NCBI GenBank assembly: GCA_965153455.1 | Contig: OZ234501.1 | Coordinates: 11,284,001 to 11,348,000 of the forward strand | DNA: 64,000 bases | Origin: Sphagnum compactum | Lineage: Eukaryota > Bryophyta > Sphagnopsida > Sphagnales | Reading direction: 5' to 3' | Part shown: one piece after another, positions 12,096 through 24,110 of the stretch | Numbering within the stretch: position 1 is the stretch's first letter | Layout: the number at the start of each line of letters is the position of its first letter | Program-made: the position numbers and the translations under genes | Notes under the pieces: model-generated | What the model was told of the DNA's origin: nothing | Databases searched by the model: none | The model's input: only the letters and a program-made list of their open reading frames with translations

Positions 12096-13430
12096 AAAAA
12101 AAGACAAATGCTAGCAAGCAAGCATTGACGATGGTATGGTTTCTTGATGCTTGTTTGCCCTCATTTTGTATCTCTCTCTCTTGTACCACCACAAAACAAA
12201 CTCATCCCATGGATTTCACAATGTACTGATTTGCCCTAATTGACGATATGAAAACTCCAGATGGGTCCGTGGCAGTTAGTGCAATGGCTTTTCTGGATTC
12301 CGTATGTGATTTGAAACTTGTGAATGTGGTTTTAGCAATTGTGTTCCTTCTATGCATGATGAGCTCAGAAGTTGGCTTCAAATCTCAGTAGAAGCAGAAG
12401 AGAAAGACACAAGTACCAAGCAATGCGATATCTTTGAGGCTTATTCTATACACTTTGATGTTGGACTTGTAGATTCTCTATTCTCATAATTGATTTTGCT
12501 TTTCAGTTCATGCAAATGGGATGTACCTAACTAGCTGTTTGAATGAATGACAGGATTGTGTAAATGACTTTCAGCCTACCAATGGAAGGCCCACAATTTT
12601 GGTGGCAATCCGCCACGTTTTGCTGTTTGGAATCTGGAGAGGCTTTTCACAAAACCTCAGGCTCTTTTTTCCTCTATGCCGCCTATTAGCCCCTTTTCAG
12701 TTTCTGAAAAAATAGGCTAAGGGTGCAAAGGTTAGTGGTGGCATTTAGTTCAAGAGACCTTGGGGGGCAGGGGTTAAACAAAGTGAACAATGAACGAGTA
12801 CCGAGTCTTGTCAACAGCAGTTTGTCCATCTCCATCATCTTTCCTTTTTCCATTCTCTTTGAAAATCTCTTGCACCATTTGCTTCTCAAAAGCGGGTGCT
12901 CAAAATCATCACCATTTTGCCATCTGAAGAAGGCTAATTTTGGGTGGGACTCAGGAAGGATTAGATGAACAGTAGGTCAGTCAAGTCAAGCTCTCATTAG
13001 GCTCAAAACTTTTTGCAAGCTGCTTTTGTGGGTGGAATTCTGTTTCTACAAGTAAAAGACACTGAAAAAAAAAAACCCATTGTCATTTGCAAATCTTCTC
13101 ATAAATACTCACAATTGTGTTTTCAAGGGATTTTTCCTGACCAACAGTCTGCATGTGTGCCTTACAATTTCACCAACAATTTAGTTTCACCAAAAAAACT
13201 CTATGAAGAAAGCAAGAATGCAACAACACAATAAGAGGGTTTTATTCTATGCCTTCTATTGAGGGAAGTCCTCTTGTCATTTGGTGGACAGTCACATGGA
13301 TTCTAAATAGTTTAATCTAATGTCCAAGAATACTTTAAAACTAAATAAAAATTACACAATTATCATCCAAGGGATCAAAAAAAGAAGAGTACGTCCAAGG
13401 GAAAAGATGGGACTATACCTCACATATTAA
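12096..13430. other. BZR 3' region and intergenic DNA
   Basis: The first few hundred bases probably form the 3' untranslated region, with TTGTGTAAATGA-type AT-rich stretches, but no unambiguous polyadenylation signal stands out. The remaining open frames (12723-12968 and 13013-13234) lack motifs and are probably chance frames. Confidence 0.45.
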
Positions 13431-13700
13431 CAGAATGCATCCTTGTAAAACCAAGGAAATCCAGAGGGGGTCAAAATATCCTTACTGGTTTTGTGGAATT
13501 TAATAAAGCTTTTGACTCAATCTCAAATTCAAAAAATTCATGAAATTTTTGCAGCCCAAAATGTTCCTCCACACATTTTCAAAGTCATTAGAATTATGTG
13601 CAATTATTTTGTCATAACAACAATATGAACTCATGTGCAAAATGACTTTCACATAGATGTCTTCTATAACCAATTAAGACTCTCCTTGTATACAGCTTGC
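13431..13700 (+). mobile_element. Decayed LINE reverse-transcriptase fragment
   Basis: Conceptual translation across shifting frames gives GFVEFNKAFDSI near 13480-13517. This matches the (I/V)DFxKAFDSI motif of non-LTR reverse transcriptases. It is followed by words like PPHIFKVIRIMCNYF and then SLYTACMYGI near 13680-13710, in the usual downstream order. Stops and frameshifts interrupt it, so it is a dead remnant of under 300 bp. Recognition rests on motif order only. Confidence 0.5.
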
Positions 13701-14330
13701 ATGTATGGCATTGGTTAAACAAAGTGAGGAAAATAGCTGTAAAACATCAAGACTTTAAAGCCCTAGGATGGGGAGATTTCCTAACTAATGGCCTGGTAGG
13801 ATGTGGCAATAGCCTAGTCCAGCCCTACATTTTGGAAGGAATCTCCCGCACCCATGGGGGCTTGACCCATCATCATAAAGGAGAAGGTGAAGGTTATCAT
13901 GAACCTAAACATACATAGATCACAAGGTGTAGGAAGGGGAGGATTCTTACACCTACTCCTAAAGGGGCATGGATCTTACACCTACTATAGGCATAAGATC
14001 ACTCAGAATCATTCTTCAATTGCACCCAATTTCTTTTCTATTGGATCGCAACAGCAGACCAGACAGCAGACCTGACTGACAAGCTGTTGGCAGTACCCAA
14101 TTTCAGTTGCACCCAATTTGAAGGAGGAAAAATCAATTGTCGCAGCAGCATCAATCCAGAGATGATTCAATGAACTTGAAATCAATAGCACAAGTACACT
14201 AACCGAAACAACAGATTCAAATAACAATAAATTAGCCAAACTGAGCTCCAGGTTTGTATCTGGGGGAGCTGAGGGGAAGAGGATGGATGATTTTTGCCCA
14301 TACATAAAACAGAAAATGCAGAAAGAAATA
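13701..14330. other. Intergenic DNA downstream of the PTP gene
   Basis: No supported gene. The 157-codon minus frame at 14009-14482 overlaps the last PTP exon in another frame and has no family signature. Part of this stretch next to 14330 is likely the PTP 3' untranslated region. Confidence 0.45.
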
Positions 14331-17154
14331 TCAATGCTGTTGTCGAGCAGAGACATAGTCATTGAGCTCATCCAGAACAGCCTCATAGCAGAACCGATAT
14401 TGTTTCTGTGTGGGCCAATGCAAAGAAAATTATCAGTGCTGTAGATTTCACATTTTTTCCAGCAAAAAAGATTTGAGATCAAGGACAGGAAAGGCTGAAA
14501 GTTCTTAAAATGTGGTACTGGATCAGCAATAAAATAAATAAATAAATAAATACCTGGGTTTGCACCATGCCATCTCGTTGCAGTCTGAACTGCCGCACTG
14601 TGTTTTCAATATTGATGGCAGTCAAGTCTCCAGCTAAAATTCGACGTAAGGTGTGGTCAATGGTACAAAAGGTGCCTGTTCTACCAATGCCGGCACTGCA
14701 TAAAGAAAGTGCAGAGGATTCTCAGGAAACCCCAAAAAAAAGAAGGGGGGACAGAAAAAAAACTTTGTCTGTACTAGAAAATCACATGACTTTAAGGCCA
14801 TCACTGCAAGTAATAAATTTGGTGGTGACAAGAAGAATATTGTATGAGGTTTGTTTGGAGAGAGAAAATCAGACCTGCAGTGAACAACAAATGGTCCTGC
14901 TTGTGGTGGAATGGAATACAAAGCTCTTACAAGCTCTCGGACTGCATGAGTGGAGGGAGGTGTGGAGAAGTCAGGCCAATCCAAGTACTCGTAATGCACC
15001 ACTGTAATAGGGGGTTCAGCTGACTGCATCATAGGTTCTTCATCCCCACATCAGAGCTAAAGATTCATATCATTGAGAAAAGAAATAGATAAAGAGAACA
15101 CAAAATCAACATAACAGTGTAGGTGGTGTTCTGCCTAACAAAGCATTTTGTATCCCAACCATAGTACTGCACATTCAGGGTACTAACTACTAACCCTAAT
15201 TCTTCTTTCTCTTTGGACCACATACCATAATCATGTGAAAAATGCCTGTTTTCACGAACAGCTCTGAGTCACTTGTTACAAGATTCTACTCCTAAAGATT
15301 CTGCGCTTTGGCAAACCTTGACACAATTAAAACCCATCTTTTTTTCTCCTTCAGTGATAGCATAGCCTAAGTGGCCTTCACAACACAAATGATTGGTCTA
15401 TCATAGTAGGAAATGGAAACAAATGTACACAGGCTGGAGAAAAATACCTTGATATCTTGAACTTCAAGTATGCGCCTGGCTATTGAACACTGATTCATGG
15501 TGGTGCTTTTATTGGTCACCCAAATGTGTCCATAAGCCTGAGTTTGTTCTGTGTCCGGTGGAAAGTAGTGGGCACACTTTTTCTGTCATAAAAACTCCAT
15601 CCACTCAATTGCAGGTAGTCTACTCATTAGGAAAAGTTTGTCTCTAGTGACAGGAATCAAATCCACATACATGTATACAATTTGACACATGCATCCAGAT
15701 GTAGGTATGGTGTGGATTTGACAAGATGTGAACTAAGTAGAGTTGACTCATTGTGTCTAGTGTCTAGAGTCAAATCCAGATAGATGTGTAGAATCTAAAC
15801 CCTACCCCTAAACCGTTCATGCTCTTGTCACATGATCCACCCTGGTGGATCGAGTTGCCAAGCCAGGCCAATTGCATGGGTAAAAAGATTTGGAATTTTT
15901 TTAGAGGAAAAACAATGTACCTGGTTACCAACAACAATACGGGTGAGCATGACAATGACTGGGCATTGCTGTTGGAGAACCATAGTCCACAGATCCTTCA
16001 CTGTGCTTGGGAGTGGCCCTTGTGTGGCTATGTACTTGGGCAGATCTGCATTCCCACTGCCCTGCACTCCCCCCACAAAACAAAATTATGCAATTTTGGT
16101 GGAGAGCTCTGAGTTTATAGCAGCAAAATTTGTGAATCCAGAGCATGAGCAACAAGTTTGTGCTCATCAGTATGTATGTACAGGCAAAAGTCAGATGTAA
16201 AGCAGTAGGTTCAGGGAAAAAGGAAGATGGTTACCTGGATGAAGCTTGCATTGATGTAGTCTGAAGATCCAGGCTCCATGCTCCGGGTATCCAGCACCAC
16301 TCTTGTGTTATCATCTGCCCATTCTTGTCAAGACTCACTTCCAGTTTACATGAAAGAGGACATCCTGAACACAAGTCATTATCCCATGTAACAGCAACTT
16401 CAACCTGAAGATCCAATTCGACAGAGCTAAATCTGTACCAAAGTGGATTCATCTCAGTTGTTGGTTACGACTTGCACAACAGCTTGTGAACTCTTTTGGA
16501 AACCTCACATCATTGTTCTCCAACTATCAACTTGGAATCAGTCAAATTCTAAAATGAGAAAAAAAATGCCCATAACTCCTTCAATGAAAGAAGTCCCTCC
16601 TGTGAAGAAAGCTTTGTGGATACAAGCCAAAACATCTGTGTACCGATTCTTGGACTTATTAACACCAGAAAGTGCTGCTGTTGGCAAGTCCCTATTTCTG
16701 TAGTTGGTGTTTTCAGACTGCATCACCCAAAACAACCCTAACCCATTATAGACTGCACAAACCTGCATGTAAAAAAAATTTAGCAGTTTCATCAGGTTTT
16801 TAGCCCAAATCCCAATTTCCTCATGATATAAAGCATTGGGAAGGGTGATCCAACACAAACAGCAGCATGAATGATTTCCAAAGGACAGTGTTATTGTACC
16901 TGTAATCTATCAAACTCCAAACTGATCGGGCTTCGAGCTCCACTGATCTTTATTTTCTGGGTGATCTGTTTGAGAGCTTCTTCACAGAATCTGACTTGAG
17001 AAGCAGTCAATGAGGGCACAGAATTCCCATTCTGCATGCTCCTGTCTTGCTGTCTAATTGCTGCTTGAAGATCAAGAGGGACTCTTGGACCTTGCACAAG
17101 GCCCAATTTTGGCACCATGGTTTGGGGCGTGGGTGTGACTGGAGAATCCGACAT
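14331..17154 (-). CDS. PTP1: Protein tyrosine phosphatase, AtPTP1-like
   Basis: Eight exons on the minus strand: 17154-16900, 16717-16624, 16314-16235, 16061-15921, 15582-15448, 15023-14875, 14695-14554 and 14405-14331. They give a 356-residue protein; Arabidopsis PTP1 is about 340. Landmarks are KNRYTDV (the phosphotyrosine-loop start, 108-114), [17 protein letters not shown], the WPD loop YLDWPDF with Asp253 as general acid, the signature [10 protein letters not shown] with catalytic Cys284 and Arg290, and the C-terminal [15 protein letters not shown] containing the Q-loop glutamine. All key residues are present, so activity is expected. AtPTP1 is a cytosolic tyrosine-specific phosphatase acting on MAP kinases such as MPK6; the same role here is inference. 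Seven introns of 148-424 bp are all GT-AG. The start ATG at 17152-17154 is the first Met downstream of a plausible 5' acceptor near 17283. The frame stays open upstream, so an N-terminal extension from 5' exons is possible. Confidence 0.9.
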
Positions 17155-18850
17155 TGCTGGTATTGTCTTTTGTAGAGGTAGCCCTCCTACCTCTTCTGCT
17201 CTTTGCCCTGTTTGGCCCAGACTCTTCTTAGACCTAAATGCTTTGCCTGATACATTCCCCGTGTTGCTTGAAGTCCCAGAAAGCTCTGCGATCCAATATG
17301 CATCATAAAAGCAGAGGTCAAACGATGGGATTGCTTCAAGCAAACATACCCATAAAAATAAAACCAAAGAAATGCTTGATGTAACTGACAGGACCAACAG
17401 AGCTGAAGAACAAGAAGGTTAGAAAATGTGCCTCAGAAAAGGCAATGTGATCCAAGTTACCCTACAAGCATTCTCTGACAACTTTGAAGGTGTCGGCCTT
17501 TTGAAACAATTGTGCAAGGAAAGACTACAAAGATACTCATGGGTACACACAGCAAGGAGACAACTCAAAAAGAACAGAACAGCAAAAAACATATCAAGCA
17601 GAAGTAGCCTCAAAGTATCAATCTTGTGTGCATAAAGCAAGCAAAATAGATGCACTAGGTTCAATAGTGGATTCCATAACCCCTAATTGCATGCATGCAT
17701 ACAGAGGAAGGAGTCAAGATGATAACATTGAAAAGACTCTAAAGAGATCATTCTTGTGTGAAACACTTTGGCACTATAAGGGATGAGAGAGAAACCAGAA
17801 GACCGCCACAGTTTTGTGTAGTGATGTATTATTGTCTTGAGCTTAACAAAAGAGCCAACCCTTTGGCAAAATCTCTTGTGACAATCCAATCCAATCCAAT
17901 CCAATTCTGATCCGATCTCCTCTCCCTTCAAGCTGGCAGGACTGCACTGATGTGAAGCACAGACCCATTCAGAAAACAGAAGCATTTGACAACCCACTAC
18001 TACAAAACTAGTATCAACCCTGAAAACATAGTCTCCTGTGCAGATAGTTCAACACAAAATCCTCAACACAAAGCTTGCACCCAGGGAGGGACTGTCTGTG
18101 TGTCTCATGATCTAGAGCTTCAAACCCTAAATCCCATTTGTTTGTTTGCAGAACCTTCTTCTGCCAATACAAGAAACACTCAGAGCAGTTTCATAAGGAC
18201 TGCTGTGGAAATCTCCATCACCTCTCATCATTCTCAGAACTTTTCCAACAAGAAATGACACCGTAAACACACACAAAAAATCCTTGAAAACAAACTAGAA
18301 ACTTACAAGAATCCAATTTTTTATTTTTTATTTTTTCCTTACCCCCAAGAAGAAGACGACCTGGTTCAGCATATGCAGATTTAACAACCCAAAACCTTGA
18401 ATGATCGATCCAACAGAAAGCAGTAGGAAGAAGATGAAGTAATAGGTCTAGGGTTTCACTTGACACCTGTGGTTAGAGAGTATTCTTTTGCAGGATGTTT
18501 ACAGCAGCAGCTCTGGTTTGCTCCTTGAGGAAGAGAAGTAGTGGAGAAGAGGAGACGAGGGAACAAACTCTTGGGCGTTGCCGGTGGCGGTGGTCTGCTT
18601 TCCTCCTACTCCTTCTTCTGACCGTTTCCTCGTCCGCAACAAGAAAAAGACTTTCGAGAGATTCACATCGGAAGTATATTCTATTCATCCATGGGCCTTG
18701 TAGAATCCTTGCAGACGGGAAAACCCAGAGACAGGATTTCTGCTGGGAGTCTTTCTTCTTTCTCTCTCTCTCTCTTTGTGGCGAAAGGATTTGCTGCAGC
18801 TCCACATCGAACCCTAATCGAACCCTAATTCAGTCTCCCAGTAGAAAATG
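17155..18850 (-). promoter_or_regulatory. 5' leader exons, introns and promoter side of the PTP gene
   Basis: Upstream of the PTP start the minus strand has an acceptor-like site near 17283 and a GC-richer block at about 18490-18830. That block carries a CT/GA microsatellite (18760-18778) and two telo-box-like words (CGAACCCTAATCGAACCCTA, 18805-18827), typical of plant 5' leaders. The likely arrangement is a non-coding first exon near 18.5-18.8 kb with a long leader intron. Exact splice sites cannot be fixed from sequence alone. A (CCAAT)n-like run, AATCCAATCCAATCCAAT, lies near 17884-17903. Confidence 0.4.
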
Positions 18851-20627
18851 AGCTATTGTTGTTGCTGGGAAAAAATGCCATCCTCACAGCTATGGTCAGC
18901 AGCTGTGGTGCAGTAGGAGGCCCTTTTATGTCATGTGGTCATTTTCCTGGGGGAAAATGCAATACTACAATGAATGGAGGAGGAGACTCACACAAATTCT
19001 CATGTTCATTTTCAATTGCTGCAAGAAAAAATCCTTCCAGGTGAGTTTGTTTTCTTCCCTTGTTAAGATCCCAACTCTTCATTTCTCATGCCATATCTGG
19101 AGGGCAATACTATATGAAGGATTTTCCCTAGCAGAATTGAACTGCTTCTTTTAGCCCTGGATCAATCTGGTGCACAACAAGCAAGGTTTAGAACTAAATC
19201 AATCCATTTTGTATATACTTGAAACTCGAAGAAGATCCACATGCCACAGGAAATCATATGCGGATTCTTGAGCTGCTCACCAACTGTCACATGTTTTGTC
19301 TATCATTCATGAGCAGCAGCAGGCAAGTATCACTTTTGTTCAATCCTCATTGTGTCTCCAAGTGTGTATCTGGGACTCATGTATGTGAGCATCATAGAGA
19401 ATCATCTTGTCAGGTCTTTGCTATTGGTGTCCAGGGTGTATGGTTTCAGGTCAGGTGCTTAACTCTTTTGATTCTGATTATGATGTGTGCAATTTACACA
19501 ACTTGCTCTTTGCACCACCAGTGGTTGCTTTCTTTTATTGCCTCTGCGTCGTCTCTCTGTTGTAGCAAGGATAACTATGCGTCAGGGTTGGTGGGAGAAT
19601 CTTGTTGGGTTCAACCCTTTGCCTGCAGACCTTTCCTTGCAGTTCAAAAGTGTGAAGTGAAAGACGTCCCTGATTATTCAGCAGTTGGGGCTAGCACTTG
19701 AACTCCAACAAACCTGCAACACCCTACCCTTGTGGAGTTTGTGGAGCTTGCAGAAATGCTTGCAAATTGCAAGGGGCACATACTTGGGGGGCATCGATAC
19801 ACCACCTGAACATTTTGGATTTACAGCTACACTGGGTTTGGCCCTTGTTGCTGCTGAGCATCCAACCGCAGGGAACCATAGAACCTTCAGACACAATTGG
19901 ATCAAACAAAAGCTACTAGTCCATACTTTTTCCATTTGGAAATGATGGCAGATTCTATTCATTCTCAGACATGCCAGACAGAAGTGCACCCTATACTATG
20001 CAGACCGGGAGTTGAGAAGCATGGTACTCAGGAATAGCCACTTGCTGAGATGAGTATAACATCAGATGCCCACCTGACTTTTCAACAGGTCTACATCAAA
20101 CAGAAGAGTGCATGTTTGGAGATGCAGTCCAAACTATTGCAGGAAAGAGCTTTAAGCCCTCAACAGCCCAGAACCTGATCAGATTACACTCACCAATAGA
20201 CCGTCCCAGCTGCATAACATATAGGTTTGCATATTTTCGCATTTATGTGCCATCTTATGATGTAGAGATATGGGTTGTTGATCCTTGTATGCCTTCACTT
20301 TAGCTCTAAGTATATCAGTTGAGGAGCATCATCTAGATCCTTAGATATTCCCATGTACCAAAGTGGTGTGCGTAGTTTACATCACATAGCAAAGTATACA
20401 CAATTCCACAATATGTTGTTCGTACCAATTAGAAAAACCTTAAGATGCAGTTGAGCAATTGAACACAACAGAATCATGATGCCCCAGTGGGGTGTCCAAA
20501 GAGTTCAACGTCAAAACTGTGTACAGACTTCACTCTGCGAACTAAGAAGTGCCAAAACAACAAAAGGCCCTTTTCGTGAGCATTTAACAACAGCAACTGT
20601 GCAATTGAGTTGCATCTGAAGAAAGTT
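18851..20627. other. Intergenic DNA, no gene recognised
   Basis: Several open frames exist (18856-19044, 19219-19701, 19685-19945) and one ends at a good donor-like sequence (CCAG|GTGAGT near 19038). None shows a domain and they do not join into a recognisable protein. The stretch could be a non-coding transcript; I cannot support more. Confidence 0.4.
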
Positions 20628-22039
20628 TTACTGAGCTTTTGTCTTCACAGGTGGCTTCTTCCGTATCTGGCGATAGGACGAGTTCTTCATTCCCAAGAAA
20701 AATAGGAGAGCACCAAAGAGTGACAAATTCTGCACCCAGAAAAAACAATGAAGAATAAAGAGTAGACAGCAGAAGATGTAGGTGTCATAAAGCACAAAAG
20801 GCAAAGGTTACCACCATAAGGCCATGAGAGGATGATGTATGAGATCTTGTCACAGCGCAGCCTTTACCTTCAAGAATTGGCTGAATTGGAAGAGATATTC
20901 TGGATTCGTGAGATCAAAATTGTAGAAATCATGCATGATTGGTGTTACTGCAGCCAAGAAGATAAGCTGCACCCAGGATTCAGATCACTCCAACAATCAA
21001 GACCATGAGCTAAATGTTTGGACAACTCACTGAACCGAAAATCAGGCCTCAAAAAATTACCAACAACATGTTCTACTGTATTGATTTGTTGATGGGCCCT
21101 GAACCAAAGACAACCCAATTGCTTCAAAATGCAACAAAGGAAGAGGGCTACTACATACCAGCAAATAGGCACCCAAGCTGCTACCAAATGTGAAGAGCAA
21201 ACCACCGAGACCCTCCAAGCCAATTGCCACCATCAATAAATACTTCATCTGTTGCCAGGTTTCAAACAGTCAATGGGTCAAATTGAATTCGACATATCTT
21301 CATGCAAAATGGCAAAACCCATAAAAGACATATGCTAGGAGGGCTGATCGCACCAGGACAAATGCTTTAATGTTCAGCATATGCATATTGTGTGCTAAAC
21401 TCTTCTCATCTGCTCGGATGCAAACATGAGTGCACTGAATTCTGCAACTGCAACCCTCTAAGCTCTCAAGCAAATGAAGAATCTGTCTGATGAGCAGAAT
21501 GTTTCTCAGATAGTGTGTGTACCTCAACAACTGGTAGTGAGAAGTGTAGTGTCTCCTGTACATGCTGTCGAAACAGCTCGATCTTTGGCTCCATAGATTT
21601 CAGGGCTCCACCTCCATCTACTCCAAAATCCTGAATCCTGCACATAAAAGTGTATTCATGTCTATCATTCTTTCAGGCTTCAGCTGATCAGGACTAGTGC
21701 AAACTGGCACGGGTATTGCATTAAAACTAGCACAACATAGACACCTGAATCTTTGTCCCTAAATCTGGAAGAAAGAAAGTAGCATGGTTCATCAGTGCAG
21801 AACACTAGCAGCAGCTTTGACTATGAGACACTTACAGATCAACTAACCAAGGACGATCTGATGCAAGAATTCTTAACTGAGGAGTGGTGGATATAAGCAG
21901 CTCCTTGAGTTCCAACAAAAAAAAAATATACTGAGATGTGACTGAATACTCTGGCTACATGATACACTTACTTCTGCCATGCAGCCAGGATAAAGATGGC
22001 TGAAAACAGCACACGCCCGATGAAGGAGACGAAACCCAT
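20628..22039 (-). CDS. HR-like lesion-inducing protein (HR_lesion family), small membrane protein
   Basis: Five minus-strand exons, 22039-21972, 21637-21523, 21248-21159, 20966-20868 and 20729-20628, give 157 residues, the usual length of the plant family (about 158). It starts MGFVSFIGRVLFSAIFILAAW, a hydrophobic signal-anchor-like segment. Next come a soluble stretch with DFGVDGGGALKS, then three more hydrophobic stretches: GLEGLGGLLFTFGSSLGAYL (about 71-91), LIFLAAVTPIMHDFY (92-106) and NLSLFGALLFFLGMKNS (125-141). It ends KKPPVKTKAQ. Lys at -5 and -3 form a KXKXX ER-retrieval type motif, so an ER membrane location is likely. Family members cause lesion-like cell death when overexpressed; the biochemical role is unknown. 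All introns are GT-AG with matching phases. The start ATG at 22037-22039 is the family start. Confidence 0.9.
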
Positions 22040-23240
22040 AGTTTTTTTATCCTCTCTTTTCTCTCTGCCTCTCGCAGATTCTCTGTTCTTCTCAAGAAGT
22101 GGCAAGAAAAAATGAATGGCAGCCGAAACCTACCTTCTTCAACCCACCAAAAAATCTGCAAACACCCAGATGTTTTTTTGAGCTGGAATTAAGAAAGAAA
22201 GACACAAAAGACCACAGATGGAAATCAAGCCAAGGTTGTTGTGATCATCACAAGTGAGATATTCAGAGTCTCTCTAGAGAAACATATTCAGAACGTGGGT
22301 ACTGGGTACCCTTGCACAAATCCAAAAACTTGGACAAACCAAAAGTGGAAGTGACAGACAGAGAGAGGTATTACAGCTGTCAACAAATCCAAACAATCTC
22401 CAGGAATAGGAATACTCAGAAACAAAAATAATGCCAAAGGAGGAGGAGGAGGTTTTGACAAAGATCTCAGCTCACAGAAATCTTTGCAAAAGTACTGGAA
22501 TGCAGGTTTGAACACTGTAGAATACCCAAACACACAATCTCACAGAAAAGCATTTGGGCATCACATGAACCCACTCCTCAAATAGCTGACACAATAATGG
22601 ACATGATCAAACAGAGAAGAAAAAACAACAAGAAGCAAAAAACCTTAGTTGCACAATACATACTCTCAGAGCCATCAAAACTCTGAGTTTTGAGACAATC
22701 TGAGAGCTTCACAAAAAGCAGCAAGTTTGAAGGACCACCACCCAAGGCTCGAATTTTGTCCTCCTCTTCCCCCAAAAAACCCCGCTAGGTAGTACTAATC
22801 CTTTCAGAGAGATTTTTGAAAAACTTTGGTGTGTGTGTGTGTGTGTGTGTATGTATGTGTTTTGTTGCATAGTGGCGAATCTAGTGCGAGAAAAACCCCA
22901 CCTGTTTCCAAGCGCTTTGCAAAAAAAGCTTTCTAGAAACTGGGCCCGATCCTGCAAGAGAAGAATAGTACCCACGCAGAGCAAATGCGCCACCCGCAAA
23001 CACTCCACCTCCACAACACAACAACACGGCGACAAATAAAACCCACTAGGGAGGGGAGGCGAGGGGAGTGGAGAGGAGGGGAGGCAAAGCACCGCAACCG
23101 CACCGCACCGCACCGCACAGCACTGCACTGCGCAGCACCCGCGCAGGCAGGGAGGAGGGGGAGGAGGAGGAGGAGGACGACGACGACGACGCCCGGGAGT
23201 AACCGGTCACCGGAGCTGGGGTAACCTGGACTCCAACCCA
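22040..23240 (-). promoter_or_regulatory. 5' leader and GC-rich promoter region of the HR-lesion gene
   Basis: Upstream of the start on the minus strand there is AG/CT-rich leader sequence, a (GT)n microsatellite at 22830-22850 and, at about 22970-23220, a GC-rich, CpG-rich block. The block contains CACCG repeats near 23099-23120, GGA repeats and an ACG run near 23176-23190. Such a block contrasts with the AT-rich surroundings and is the likely transcription start region. A telo-box (AACCCAAACCCTAAA) sits at 23236-23250. Confidence 0.45.
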
Positions 23241-23289
23241 AACCCTAAAATGGATGGACTTTTTTTTAAAAGGTACCTACCTACCACTG

Positions 23290-23610
23290 TTTTTTGGTCA
23301 ATTTTGTGATGTAGCCAAAATGGCGATGATGATCCACAGATAGATTTAGCCAATCTTTAAATATGAAAGAATTTTTTTAAAAAAAAACATACTTCTCTTT
23401 TTATTTTTGGCTATGTGCTTGAACCATATATAGAAATGTGGCGATTAAAACAAATTTTTTGGTTGAATTATGGCTATTGAAACTCCCTAAACAACACTTC
23501 AACTTAGTACTTTAAATTTTTAATATAGCTAATATTATTAAGCATCTTTTCACATTTTTGGGCTACATCCTAGAGAAATATAGCCCATTTATAAATTATT
23601 TTTTAATAAA
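23290..23610 (+). repeat. Dispersed 'AGCCAAAGTGGC' element, copy C
   Basis: It begins with the fullest left end of the family, TTTTTGGTCAATTTTGTGAT then GTAGCCAAAATGGCGATG, followed by GATTTAGCCAATC and the arms TTTTTGGCTATGTGCTTGAA and AGAAATGTGGCGATT. It ends near TTTTTGGGCTACATCCTAG and a further AGCC word at about 23580. No open frame is present. Confidence 0.65.
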
Positions 23611-23639
23611 AATTTCAGACTTTAGGTAACTAGAAAACC

Positions 23640-23671
23640 AATAAAAAACACACACACACACACACACACAT
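23640..23671 (+). repeat. (CA)n microsatellite
   Basis: A run of CA dinucleotides at about 23648-23671 separates the two neighbouring dispersed elements. It is a simple repeat of about 12 units. Confidence 0.8.
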
Positions 23672-23845
23672 ATTTTTTAGCTACTTTGAAAAAGAATTTA
23701 GCCAATTGGCTAAATCTAACCACAAAAACAAAACCCTGCACGTACGGGTTCTGTCTTTCAACTGGTGTTCCTACCCGACTGGTTGACCACTTTGAGGGCG
23801 TGGACCAGTTGTACGAAACTGGTGGTTGCCATGTGGGTGCAATCT

Positions 23846-24110
23846 GTTTTGTTGGGGTCAATTTTGTGATGTAGCCAAGTGGCAATCAGCTGCAGGAAGA
23901 TTTAGCCAGATTTGGCTAAAAGAGAAATATGAAAGTAAAAATCTTTTTAACAACATCTTTCCATATTTCTGGCTACCTACTTGACCAATGTATAAAAATC
24001 TGGAGAATTTTTCTTAAATTTTTTTCTAATTATGGCGATTGAAAATTTAGGGCAAAAACAAATGTACTTTAGCACTTTTGGTTTTTAATTTCTCTTTTTG
24101 GCTATATACA
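23846..24110 (+). repeat. Dispersed 'AGCCAAAGTGGC' element, copy D
   Basis: It starts TTGGGGTCAATTTTGTGATG then TAGCCAAGTGGCAATC, has the core AGATTTAGCCAGATTTGGCT, then CATATTTCTGGCTACCTACTTGACC. The right part ends near TTTTTGGCTATATACAGCC. It shares its left 25 bases with copies C and F, which fixes the family's terminal sequence. Confidence 0.65.

Noticed and set aside
14009-14482. 157-codon minus frame over the end of the PTP gene
   Set aside because: It is a shadow of the last exon and the adjacent intron in another frame. The true last exon encodes [10 protein letters not shown] in line with PTP1.
18473-18851. Antisense pair of frames over 100 codons each at the PTP 5' end
   Set aside because: They lie in a leader with a CT microsatellite and telo-boxes, have no domain and conflict with each other.
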